Of a DNA stretch of 64,000 nucleotides, positions 24,577-33,127 are shown piece by piece. The notes below the pieces were generated by a model. That model was given only the letters and a program-made list of their open reading frames with translations. It searched no databases and was not told the DNA's origin. Where the stretch lies: assembly GCA_013036105.1 (NCBI GenBank), contig JAAXCX010000011.1, positions 40,928-104,927 on the forward strand, read 5' to 3'. The position numbers were made by a program, and so were the translations under genes. How positions within the stretch are numbered: position 1 is the stretch's first letter; each line of letters begins with the position of its first letter. Source of the stretch: Vulcanimicrobiota bacterium. GTDB lineage: Bacteria; Vulcanimicrobiota; Vulcanimicrobiia; Vulcanimicrobiales; Vulcanimicrobiaceae.

Positions 24577-25977
24577 TTGGCGACCATAGCCACTGACCGG
24601 CGCGCGGGCATGCGTTATTACGACGATGCCCTGCAAGCCATTGGCAGAACGCCGCTCATTCGACTGAACAAGGTTACCGGCGGCGCGCAGTGTTTGGTGC
24701 TGGCCAAGGTCGAGTATATGAACCCGGGCGGGAGCGTCAAAGATCGCCCCGCGCTGACGATGCTCGAGGCTGCCGAAAAGGCCGGCCACCTCAAGCCCGG
24801 TGGAACCATCGTCGAGCCGACCAGCGGGAATACCGGCTCCGGGCTTGCGATGGCGGCTGCCATCCGCGGCTACCGCTGCATTCTTGTCATGCCGGACAAG
24901 ATGTCGAAAGAAAAAGTCGATCTTTTACGCGCGTACGGCGCCGAGGTCGTCGTGACGCCGACCAACGTCCCGAACGAATCTCCCGAGTCGTACTACGGCG
25001 TCGCGAACCGCTTAGCGTCCGAGATCGCCGGCGCGTTCCAGCCGAATCAATTTCACAATCTGCATAACCCCGAGGCCCACTACCGGACGACCGGGCCGGA
25101 GATTTGGGAAGCAACGGCCGGGCAAATGACGCACCTGGTCGCCGGCATCGGCACAGGTGGAACGATATCGGGCACGGCGCGCTACCTCAAAGAACAAAAT
25201 CCGAAGATTCACGTCGTCGGAGCCGATCCCGAGGGATCGATCTATTCCGGGGACACGCCAAAATCGTTCGCCGTCGAAGGCATCGGCATGAATTACCTGC
25301 CGGACACGGTCGATTTAAAAGTCATCGACGAGATCGTGCGGGTCTCCGATCGCGAGTCGTTCCTCATGGCGCGGCGTATTACGCGCGAGGAAGGCTTGCT
25401 CGTCGGCGGATCCTCCGGAACGGCTGCTGCCGCCGCCGTCAAACTCGCGGTCACGCTACCAAAAGATGCCGTGCTGGTGGTGATTTTTCCGGATTCAGGG
25501 CGCGGCTACATGTCGAAGATTTTTAACGACGAGTGGATGATCGCCAACGGTTTCTTAGCCGAGGGCAAGCGCCGGGCGACCGTCGGCGACGTGCTGCGAA
25601 GCAAACGTCCGCTGCCGCCGATGATTACGGTCAAAGACACCGATGTGGTGAAAGACGCGCTCGACCTGCTCCGTCAGTACGAAATATCACAGATTCCGGT
25701 GATGCGCGATCACGAGCAGATCGGCAGCATCAACGACGTCGCAGTGATGCAGGCCGTCTTTGACCGCTCGGACATCATCCATAAACCGGTGAGCGAAGTG
25801 ATGGGCAGTCCGTTCCCCGTTCTCGATCAAGGCGAAGCCATCGAACTAGCCTACAAACTCTTGACGCTCGCTAACCACGCGGTCGTCGTCACCGACGATG
25901 GCGATCCCGTCGGCGTGCTCACCCGGCAAGACATCATTAGCTACCTTTCGACGTCCTCCGAGCCGGTGAAGCGCTAA
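24577..25977 (+). CDS. Cystathionine beta-synthase with C-terminal CBS pair
   Basis: A 466-residue PLP enzyme that condenses serine and homocysteine. The N-terminal catalytic part has IGRTPLIRLNKV, the PLP lysine in NPGGSVKDRPAL, and TSGNTGSGLAM. GTGGTISGTARYL binds the phosphate. Two CBS domains follow from about residue 340 (DVVKDALDLLRQYEISQIPV; GEAIELAYKLLTL), which in eukaryotic CBS sense SAM. TTG at 24577 has GGAGG six bases upstream and is preferred to an ATG at 24610. The stop is 1 nt before metB-like, forming a transsulfuration pair. Confidence 0.9.
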   Translation: MATIATDRRAGMRYYDDALQAIGRTPLIRLNKVTGGAQCLVLAKVEYMNPGGSVKDRPALTMLEAAEKAGHLKPGGTIVEPTSGNTGSGLAMAAAIRGYRCILVMPDKMSKEKVDLLRAYGAEVVVTPTNVPNESPESYYGVANRLASEIAGAFQPNQFHNLHNPEAHYRTTGPEIWEATAGQMTHLVAGIGTGGTISGTARYLKEQNPKIHVVGADPEGSIYSGDTPKSFAVEGIGMNYLPDTVDLKVIDEIVRVSDRESFLMARRITREEGLLVGGSSGTAAAAAVKLAVTLPKDAVLVVIFPDSGRGYMSKIFNDEWMIANGFLAEGKRRATVGDVLRSKRPLPPMITVKDTDVVKDALDLLRQYEISQIPVMRDHEQIGSINDVAVMQAVFDRSDIIHKPVSEVMGSPFPVLDQGEAIELAYKLLTLANHAVVVTDDGDPVGVLTRQDIISYLSTSSEPVKR

Positions 25978-25978
25978 A

Positions 25979-27136
25979 GTGAAATTCAGTACGAAGGCTA
26001 TCCACGCCGGCCAAGGCGCCGACCCGACCACGGGCGCGACGATCGTGCCTATTTACCAAACGTCGACCTACACGCAAGAAGCGGTCGGCGTTCACAAGGG
26101 ATTCGACTACAGCCGTACGGCCAATCCGACCCGTCGCGCACTCGAAACGCAACTTGCCGCCCTTGAAAACGCGCGCTTCGGCTGCGCCTTCTCCAGCGGC
26201 GTAGCCGCCACAGCGGCCGTTGTCGGACTACTCGCGTCGGGCGACCACGTCATCGTGTCGGATGATCTGTACGGCGGCACGTACCGGCTGTTTTCCAACG
26301 TCTTCGGACGCTACGGACTGCAGTTCACCTACATGGATATGACCGATCCGCAAGCAGTCCGCAAAGCGCTTCGTCCCAGCACCAAGATGGCCTGGATCGA
26401 AACACCCACGAATCCGATGTTAACGCTCGTCGACATTCGCGCGATTGCAGACGCGGCGCCGGATCTGATCATTGCGGTCGATAACACGTTTGCGACGCCT
26501 TACTTTCAACAGCCGCTCGGACTCGGAGCCGACGTGGTCGTGCATTCGACCACCAAATACATCGGCGGCCACAGCGACGTCGTCGGCGGCGCCGCAATCA
26601 CCGACGACAAAGACCTCTACGAAGCGATCAAATTTCAACAAAACTCGGCGGGAGGAGTTCCCGGTCCGCACGACGCTTGGCTGACCATGCGCGGCGCGAA
26701 GACCTTGGCGCTTCGCATGCGCGAACACGAGAAAAACGCGATGGCCGTGGCGGAGTTCTTGGAAGCGCGCTCCGACGTCGATCGCGTTTACTATCCGGGG
26801 CTCGCTTCCCATCCGCAGCACGAACTTGCAAAGCGCCAGATGACCGGCTTCGGGGGCATGGTCTCGTTCACGCTCAAGGGCGACGATGCGCGCGCGCTGG
26901 CGTTTGCGAATACGCTGAAATATTTCAGCCTCGCGGAAAGCTTGGGCGGCGTCGAGTCGCTGATCTGTCACCCCGCGCGCATGACGCACGGCTCAATTCC
27001 AAAGCAAGAGCGGGAGCGGCGCGGTCTCACCGATCGGCTGTTAAGGCTTTCGGTGGGGATCGAAGACGTCGAGGATCTGGTCGGCGACTTGCAGAGCGCG
27101 CTAGAGGCGCAGCAGCCGCAGCCTACGCCGGCTTAG
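25979..27136 (+). CDS. Cystathionine gamma-synthase/gamma-lyase family PLP enzyme
   Basis: A 385-residue Cys/Met-metabolism PLP enzyme starting at GTG 25979. It shows YSRTANPTRRALE, the PLP lysine in HSTTKYIGGHSDVVGG, DNTFATPYFQQPL and the C-terminal RLSVGIEDVEDLVGDL. Directly after CBS it most likely acts as cystathionine gamma-lyase in reverse transsulfuration, making cysteine. Gamma-synthase activity cannot be excluded from sequence. It is convergent with the next gene by 4 nt. Confidence 0.9.
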   Translation: MKFSTKAIHAGQGADPTTGATIVPIYQTSTYTQEAVGVHKGFDYSRTANPTRRALETQLAALENARFGCAFSSGVAATAAVVGLLASGDHVIVSDDLYGGTYRLFSNVFGRYGLQFTYMDMTDPQAVRKALRPSTKMAWIETPTNPMLTLVDIRAIADAAPDLIIAVDNTFATPYFQQPLGLGADVVVHSTTKYIGGHSDVVGGAAITDDKDLYEAIKFQQNSAGGVPGPHDAWLTMRGAKTLALRMREHEKNAMAVAEFLEARSDVDRVYYPGLASHPQHELAKRQMTGFGGMVSFTLKGDDARALAFANTLKYFSLAESLGGVESLICHPARMTHGSIPKQERERRGLTDRLLRLSVGIEDVEDLVGDLQSALEAQQPQPTPA

Positions 27137-27720
27137 ATCCGGTTCTTCGGGTAAAGAACTCCGGCGGCGACAGCGAGAGCCTTTTTCGCCATCGGTTCGT
27201 CCAGCTGCCCGTAACGCCCGACGATCGCGAGGGTCACGCCCCGCACGCCGTCGATCCAGACGTAATCGAAGCGCTTGAGCGTGTCGAAGCCCGATCCCAT
27301 GCTGAGCTCTTGCCAGTATGCCGGCATTCCGTTGGTCAGCTTCGTCTGCTCGCGCTTCTTGAAGAACACGCTGTCCACTTTGTCGCGCACTTCGTTTTCG
27401 GAGACCATCTCGTATCCGTCCAGGCTTCCGTCATGATTTTCCATCGTGATCGTGATGGTGAGCTGTTCGCGCTTGCCCGGATTGGCAACCCACGCGGCGA
27501 TCACCGTAGGCTGATCGAAATGAGCGGGGTCGTGCTGGCCCAGCGGCACGCGATAGAATTCGGCCGGAGCCGTAAACGACATCCCGGGATCGTCGTACCG
27601 GTTTGGAACAGGCGTCGGCGACGCAGCGGGCGTCGCTTGCGCGTACTGCGCAAATGTCTGCACCGGTGCTGCTATAACGCATGTCAAGCATAACGCGAAG
27701 ACGAAAGCGAGGCGGTTCAC
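27133..27720 (-). CDS. Secreted protein of unknown function
   Basis: A 195-residue protein with a signal peptide (LAFVFALCLTCVIAAPVQTFA) and a Pro/Thr linker. The body has the pattern of PsbP/DUF1795-like beta proteins (MSFTAPAEFYRVPL, then QLTITITMENHDGSLDGY, and RFDYVWIDGVRGVTLAIVG). It is the second gene of a unit with the upstream esterase, overlapping it by 4 nt. I assign no function. Confidence 0.6.
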   Translation of the reverse strand: MNRLAFVFALCLTCVIAAPVQTFAQYAQATPAASPTPVPNRYDDPGMSFTAPAEFYRVPLGQHDPAHFDQPTVIAAWVANPGKREQLTITITMENHDGSLDGYEMVSENEVRDKVDSVFFKKREQTKLTNGMPAYWQELSMGSGFDTLKRFDYVWIDGVRGVTLAIVGRYGQLDEPMAKKALAVAAGVLYPKNRI

Positions 27721-28760
27721 TGCGACTCCAAAACTCCGGCTAGCGCCGGCATTGAGATTTCGTAACGGTATCCCACGTTTCGATGATCGTCATCGAACTC
27801 TTCGTGGCGCACTTCCAGACCGAGTCCGCGCATGCGTGACGCCATAACGCGCGCGCCGATGTCCAGCCCGTACTCGTCCTTGCGGCCGCAATCGATGTAA
27901 CGCAAGCGCAGCCTCGCCAGTTCCGCTTTCTTCTCCAGGCACATCCGGGCCGGGTCGAATTGCAGCCAGCGATCGAAGACTGCGCGATTCGCTTCACCGG
28001 TTTCGCGCTGCACGGGCAAGTCGAGATCGAACGCTTTCGCGCTCCTGGGCGAGTAAGCGCCGGCATACCCGAGCATCTCCATCGTTGCGTATTCCGCTGG
28101 CTGGCGCTTGTTTAGCGTTTCAAAATGGCGCACGAACGCTTCGATATCCCAGTCGTGCTTTTCAAGGGTCCGGTGGACATCCGGAAAAGCCCTGGGATGC
28201 GCATATTCGAAATACGAGTCACCGCTGTGCGACGCAAACGCCGCGAACGTCCCGGGATATTGCATGCAGAGGTAGAGCGCGCCGAAACCGCCTGACGACT
28301 TTCCAAAGACCGCCCTCCCGCCTTCGGCTGCGATCGTTCTGTAGGTTGCATCGACATGTCCGATCACATCGCGTATCGTATACGTCGCGTAGTCGCCGTT
28401 GTGGATCGAGTTGACGTATTGCGATCCGCCAAGCCGCGTAAACCCATCGACGACGACGAGAATCGCAGGGGGCATTCGCTGTGCGGTAACGAGCCGGTCG
28501 ATCCATTGTACGACATTCGTCTCCCACGGACGCGAGCTCACGAGTGCAGCCGCGTCGCCTGTATATCCGTGGAGGCAATAGAGCGCCGGATACCGTCGCG
28601 AACCATGCGGATCGTATCCGGGCGGCAGATATGCAACGACGGGACGCTCGCAGGGGTCGCCGAGCGGATTTCCCTGGAGCGCCGGACTCGCGATGAATTC
28701 GATGCGGACGTCGCCTTGCAGGCGCAATAAGCGCGCGAGGGGCGATTTCAATTCGCTCAT
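27717..28760 (-). CDS. Esterase D/S-formylglutathione-hydrolase-like alpha/beta hydrolase
   Basis: A 347-residue hydrolase of the putative-esterase family: VVAYLPPGYDPHGSRRYPALYCLHGYTGD, nucleophile elbow VFGKSSGGFGALYL, acid in CGRKDEYGLD and His in DDDHRNVGYRYEI. No signal peptide, so cytoplasmic. It likely cleaves ester substrates. ATG at 28760 (MSELKSPL) fits the fold; an upstream start at 28799 adds 13 residues. It diverges from the permease-glycosidase gene 52 nt away. Confidence 0.85.
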   Translation of the reverse strand: MSELKSPLARLLRLQGDVRIEFIASPALQGNPLGDPCERPVVAYLPPGYDPHGSRRYPALYCLHGYTGDAAALVSSRPWETNVVQWIDRLVTAQRMPPAILVVVDGFTRLGGSQYVNSIHNGDYATYTIRDVIGHVDATYRTIAAEGGRAVFGKSSGGFGALYLCMQYPGTFAAFASHSGDSYFEYAHPRAFPDVHRTLEKHDWDIEAFVRHFETLNKRQPAEYATMEMLGYAGAYSPRSAKAFDLDLPVQRETGEANRAVFDRWLQFDPARMCLEKKAELARLRLRYIDCGRKDEYGLDIGARVMASRMRGLGLEVRHEEFDDDHRNVGYRYEISMPALAGVLESQ

Positions 28761-28811
28761 TCGCGCGATTTCGCCGCCAGGTCCGTTACCCACTACCACG
28801 AAGGTCGGCGC

Positions 28812-31800
28812 ATGATACGCGGGATCAACTTGCGGAGCGCGATCGCCATCAATGTGATTACGATGGTCGGGATCGGTCCGCTCATCACGATTCCGCTCGT
28901 GCTCGCGCAGCTGGCGGGCCCGCTAGCGTTAGTGGGCTGGATTGCGGGAGCGATCGTCGCGCTCTGCGACGGATTGGTCTGGGCGGAGCTCTCTTCACGC
29001 TACCCCGGGAGCGGCGGCTCCTACGTCTATCTTCGTGAAGTCTTCGGGCGCGACCGCTGGGGACGGCTCCTTGCCTTCCTTTTCAATTGGCAGTTTTTAC
29101 TCTACGCGCCATGTTTGCTCGCAACCGGTTATATCGGCTTTGCGAGTTACTTCGGATACCTCGATCCGGCAGCTGCGTCCCGGCCTTTTCAGATCGGGAC
29201 GGCTGCGGCCGTCGGAATTCTTACCGTCATCTTCCTTTACCGCCGGATAACGGCGGTCGCATCGATCGGATCTGCGCTCGCCGTCGCCGCCGTCCTGACG
29301 TTGATCACCGTTGCGGCTGCGGCGTTTACGCACGCCGACATCCATCGCGCCTTCACGCTTCCGCCACATGAGACGTTCGGGATCGGGTTCTTGGCCGGAT
29401 TGGGAGGCGCACTCTATATCACGCTCTACGATTATGTCGGTTACAGCGATGCGGCGTTGCTCGGCGACGAGGTGCGCCAGCCCCAGCGAACCATTCCGTT
29501 GGCGATCGTCTCGTCGATTGCGATCGTCGCTGTCCTGTACATTGCCCTGCAGGTTGGCGTACTGGCGCACGGCGTTCCGGCCGGCAATTCGCAGTTTATC
29601 GCTTCGACAATCGTCGAGCAATCGTGGGGAACAACTGCGGCGAAGATCGTCACCGTTCTCATCCTTGTAACGGCATTTGCGTCCGTCTATGGCAATCTCG
29701 TCGGCTTCGCGCGAATTCCGTATGCAGCCGCGCGTGACGGCGAATTCTTTAAGCCGTTCGCTCATCTGAACGAGCGCGGACAATTCCCCGACATCGCGCT
29801 TTTGGTGATCGGTGCGGCTGCCCTGGCAGCCTGTTTTCTCCCTCTCGATCAGGTGCTTGCCGTGCTCACCGCCGGGATCGTCCTCATTCAGGGAGTGGCG
29901 CAAGTCGTCGCAGTGTTCGTCGCGCGCGCGCGAGGCGCGGCGCCTTTCAGAATGTGGCTCTTCCCCATCCCCGCCATCGTCGCGCTCGCCGGTTGGCTTT
30001 ACGCGTTTGCTTACACCGGACCGTTCGCCATCGCGGTCGGCATCGGATGGCTGCTCGTGGGCACCTTCGCGTACCTGCTTACGGCGCGGGTGCAGCGCCG
30101 CTGGCCTTTTGTTCTCGCGCTTCTGTTTGTATTCTTCGCTCTGCACGCTCCGCCGGCGCGCGCGTCGGTGTGGCCCGGAAGCGCCGTCGTCCAGCGGAAC
30201 GGTTATCCCGTCTATACTGTCGACGGCAAACCGTTTTTCATTTATGGAGCGGCCTTCTTCTACGAGCGCATTCCGCGATCGCAATGGGAAGCTTCGCTCG
30301 CGCAGTACCGCGCGATCGGGATCAACACGATCGATCTCTACGTCATGTGGAATTGGCACGAGGTTCGCGACGGAACGTTCGACTTTACCGGCCGCTCGAA
30401 CGCGCGGCGCGATCTTGCAGGCCTCTTAAAGACTGTGGATCGTTTGGGTTTCAAGATCATCCTGCGGCCGGGGCCGGTCATTCGCAACGAGTGGCGTAAC
30501 GGCGGCTACCCGGCTTGGTTGTTAAAGCGGCCGGAATACGGCATGCCCCTGCGCGACGTCTTGGAAGGGCGGTATCCCGCGACCGCGACCATGCAGAATC
30601 AGCACTCCGACGATGCGGCCGCTGAATGGATGCACAACGCGACGCACATGCGGTACGCCACCCGCTGGCTCGCGCGCGTCTTACAAGCTGTAGCGCCGTG
30701 GCGGCGGGACGTCATCGCGATCGCGCTCGACGACGATCAGGGAGCGTACCTCGATAATCAAACGTGGCCCGCTCCACACTTTCAAAAGTATTTGGGCTAT
30801 CTTGCGTCCATCGTTCGCGCCGGCGTCGGACCGCGCGTGCCCTTGTTCATCAATACGTACCAGATGAAAGTCACCGCCTCGGCTCCGGTCTGGGCTTGGG
30901 GGAATTGGTATCAGAGCGACGCCTACAGCATCGGCGAGCACGATCGCGCACAGTTGGAATTCTCTACCGGCCTGATCGCAACGCAGCCGCATCTTCCCGT
31001 GATGATGAGCGAGTTCCAAGCCGGCTGGCTTCAGGGCGCGGACGAAGCTTTTCCGCGCGCGGCGGATCCCTCAAACACGACGCTCGCGCTCAGCACGCTG
31101 CTGCAGCAGGGAATGCACGGCGTCGTCAACTTTCCGGTACAAGACACGTTGAATCCGGCCGGGTGGGAAGCGCCGTGGGCCAATGCCTTTTACTCTTGGG
31201 ACGCCGCGCTTTCGGTACAATTGACGCAGCAAGGGCGCTGGCTGCCGACGCGGCGCTTTGGGGAGTGGATTCACTCGGCGGGACCGTTGCTCGCGCAGAT
31301 GCACGTCAAAGCGGATGCCGCCATCGCGTACACCGCGAGCGCCTACACTCCGGCGAGCCTCACCAAAGACGATTTCTTTTCCATCGCGCAGAGCACGATG
31401 GATGCGCAGCGGGGTTGCCGCGACGCGCGAGTGACCTGCGCCCTGATCGATTTGCGCTTCGCATCGCAAGGCGACCTGCAGCGCTATTGGGCAATCATTG
31501 TGCCGCCGGGACTCCGCAATCTCGCGTTCATAGCCACCGTCAACCAAAAACTTGCGGCCTACCGCGCGCGCGGCGGTCAGATCGTAGCAAGTGCGTCCGC
31601 CGCTGCGATCGCGCACCCGGCAGCGGGCGGGATTCCGAACGCCGTGCTGCTGGTCGACCCGGACGAACGTTATGGGATGCTCAGTGTCGTCAATTATTCG
31701 AACACCCCACAACACGTTTCACAGGCCCGGCTCTCCGCGGAAAATCTCAATGCCGCCGCGCCCGCATTCACCGTACCTCCGCGGAATGCGTCGCTGATTC

Positions 31801-32672
31801 CAATCGCGGTTCCCGGCCATCTGTTTCCGCATGTTGCGCGCCTGCAACGAAGCGCGCAACCGCAGGCTGCAGGCGAACGCGTGCCGCTACGAACCGCCAG
31901 TTGGCTGACGGGACACGGACAAGACGTTTATCAAGACGGCTATCCGGCCGTGATTCTGGAGAACGCATCGTTGCGGCTGATCGTTTCAGCGTGCGCGGGC
32001 GCGCGCGCATTCATCTTCGAAGACAAACGGTCAAAGGAAAATCTCTTTACGACCGCCGGCGCGTTTCGCGATGCATGGTCGCCGCAGCTGCCGCCCTCCG
32101 AACGGGATTACATCGGCCGCTACACCCATCCCATTGCAGCCGGCACGTTCAACCGGTGTTACGCGCAATACGACGTCTCGAGACTCCAGGCACGCTTCAC
32201 CTATGCCGCGCCGGATGCTCCGGCGGGCGGAGCGCTTTTCCAAAAGACCGTGTCGGTGGACCCCTTTGCTCCTGAGATCGTCGTGAAGTACCACGTCCGC
32301 TTTGGCCCGGCCGCGAGCGAGTGGCCGGAACAAATTACGTCGTTTGCGGCGACTGCCGCGACTAAAGTCGAGGAACGCAACAATGCCTACGGCCTCTACG
32401 AACCGGATCGAATGCGTATTGTCTTAGTAGCATGGCCCGCCGCCGACGTAAAAACGCATACGCTCGCGCTTCGGCCTGCGGATGCGCTGCTGACCCTGAC
32501 CTTCTTCCAAAACGGAACGAACGATCTGCGTTACGGCGTTAGGACGGTGCGATCGGAGATGCAAGCGCAGGCAGCACTTGCGGAGTTCGCGAAATTGTCG
32601 AGCCTGCCGGCAGGGGGAAGTGGCGGAACGGTAGACGCAGCCGCCTCAAAAGCGGCCGGGCAACCCCCGTGA
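28812..32672 (+). CDS. Fusion: APC-type permease and extracytoplasmic GH35-like beta-galactosidase
   Basis: A 1286-residue protein. Residues ~1-425 are an APC superfamily permease (ITMVGIGPLITIPLVLAQL, then RYPGSGGSYVYLREVFG, twelve spans). A further hydrophobic segment (WPFVLALLFVFFALHA, ~428-446) exports the next part. From ~453 a GH35-like TIM barrel follows (VDGKPFFIYGAAFFYERIP; DLYVMWNWHEVRDGTFDF). The nucleophile Glu is in VMMSEFQAGW near residue 734. The acid/base position, usually ENE, reads DDDQGAY near 637, so activity is uncertain. The last 19 residues are read through the tRNA-Leu gene. Either part alone is recognisable; the fusion is unusual. Confidence 0.85.
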   Translation: MIRGINLRSAIAINVITMVGIGPLITIPLVLAQLAGPLALVGWIAGAIVALCDGLVWAELSSRYPGSGGSYVYLREVFGRDRWGRLLAFLFNWQFLLYAPCLLATGYIGFASYFGYLDPAAASRPFQIGTAAAVGILTVIFLYRRITAVASIGSALAVAAVLTLITVAAAAFTHADIHRAFTLPPHETFGIGFLAGLGGALYITLYDYVGYSDAALLGDEVRQPQRTIPLAIVSSIAIVAVLYIALQVGVLAHGVPAGNSQFIASTIVEQSWGTTAAKIVTVLILVTAFASVYGNLVGFARIPYAAARDGEFFKPFAHLNERGQFPDIALLVIGAAALAACFLPLDQVLAVLTAGIVLIQGVAQVVAVFVARARGAAPFRMWLFPIPAIVALAGWLYAFAYTGPFAIAVGIGWLLVGTFAYLLTARVQRRWPFVLALLFVFFALHAPPARASVWPGSAVVQRNGYPVYTVDGKPFFIYGAAFFYERIPRSQWEASLAQYRAIGINTIDLYVMWNWHEVRDGTFDFTGRSNARRDLAGLLKTVDRLGFKIILRPGPVIRNEWRNGGYPAWLLKRPEYGMPLRDVLEGRYPATATMQNQHSDDAAAEWMHNATHMRYATRWLARVLQAVAPWRRDVIAIALDDDQGAYLDNQTWPAPHFQKYLGYLASIVRAGVGPRVPLFINTYQMKVTASAPVWAWGNWYQSDAYSIGEHDRAQLEFSTGLIATQPHLPVMMSEFQAGWLQGADEAFPRAADPSNTTLALSTLLQQGMHGVVNFPVQDTLNPAGWEAPWANAFYSWDAALSVQLTQQGRWLPTRRFGEWIHSAGPLLAQMHVKADAAIAYTASAYTPASLTKDDFFSIAQSTMDAQRGCRDARVTCALIDLRFASQGDLQRYWAIIVPPGLRNLAFIATVNQKLAAYRARGGQIVASASAAAIAHPAAGGIPNAVLLVDPDERYGMLSVVNYSNTPQHVSQARLSAENLNAAAPAFTVPPRNASLIPIAVPGHLFPHVARLQRSAQPQAAGERVPLRTASWLTGHGQDVYQDGYPAVILENASLRLIVSACAGARAFIFEDKRSKENLFTTAGAFRDAWSPQLPPSERDYIGRYTHPIAAGTFNRCYAQYDVSRLQARFTYAAPDAPAGGALFQKTVSVDPFAPEIVVKYHVRFGPAASEWPEQITSFAATAATKVEERNNAYGLYEPDRMRIVLVAWPAADVKTHTLALRPADALLTLTFFQNGTNDLRYGVRTVRSEMQAQAALAEFAKLSSLPAGGSGGTVDAAASKAAGQPP

Positions 32673-32698
32673 GGGTTCGAGTCCCTCCTTCCCTACCA
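32614..32698 (+). tRNA. tRNA-Leu(CAA), CCA encoded, overlapping the upstream CDS end
   Basis: Class II tRNA. Acceptor GGGGAAG pairs with CTTCCCT (one G-U). The anticodon arm GCCGC-CTCAAAA-GCGGC gives CAA. A variable arm GGGCAACCCCCGTGAGGG-type stem is present and CCA is at 32696-32698. The upstream CDS stop TGA (32670-32672) lies inside the tRNA. Confidence 0.95.
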
Positions 32699-32716
32699 CC
32701 CAAGGATCGGAGATCT

Positions 32717-33127
32717 ATGCGCACCTTTTTGATAGCCGGCGCTTTTGTCGTCGCTCTATCGTTCATTCCTAAACCGGCGGCAGCTGCAATGTGCGGCCCG
32801 TCTCGTGATGTGGCCACGGTCGCCACCAGAACCGTCTACAACTACAACGCTAAGTTGGGTAAGGGCGGGACAAAGATCGACAAGACCTACATCATGTCGA
32901 TCGCGATTCTCGGCACGTACGCGGAAGTGAACCTTGATTTTCCCCAAGGACCGATCTTCCAATATTGGATCAAAAAAAGCGGCAACTGGACCCTAGCCGG
33001 ATCTCAAGCCCCAAAAGGCTGGCCTGCCTCCATCGCCACCAAACTCGATAAGATGAGCGGCGAAACCTCCAGCGGCAGCAAGCAGTGCATCAACCCCAAC
33101 TGGAAAAACCGGTCAAGCTCGGGTTGA
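32717..33127 (+). CDS. Small secreted protein of unknown function
   Basis: A 136-residue protein with a strong signal peptide (MRTFLIAGAFVVALSFIP, cleavage after AAA). Mature part contains YNYNAKLGKGGTKIDKTY and two cysteines (MCGPSRD, KQCINP) that can form a disulphide. The layout resembles small secreted stress or host-response proteins, but I recognise no family. ATG at 32717 with GGAG upstream avoids the tRNA-Leu; an earlier in-frame start begins in the tRNA. Its 3' end overlaps the aroA start region. Confidence 0.65.
   Translation: MRTFLIAGAFVVALSFIPKPAAAAMCGPSRDVATVATRTVYNYNAKLGKGGTKIDKTYIMSIAILGTYAEVNLDFPQGPIFQYWIKKSGNWTLAGSQAPKGWPASIATKLDKMSGETSSGSKQCINPNWKNRSSSG

Noticed and set aside
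29097..30359. A 420-codon open minus-strand frame
   Set aside because: It is antisense to the permease part and has the composition of a shadow frame.
30764..32275. A 503-codon plus-strand frame overlapping the glycosidase
   Set aside because: Second-frame shadow of the real gene; Arg-rich without domains.
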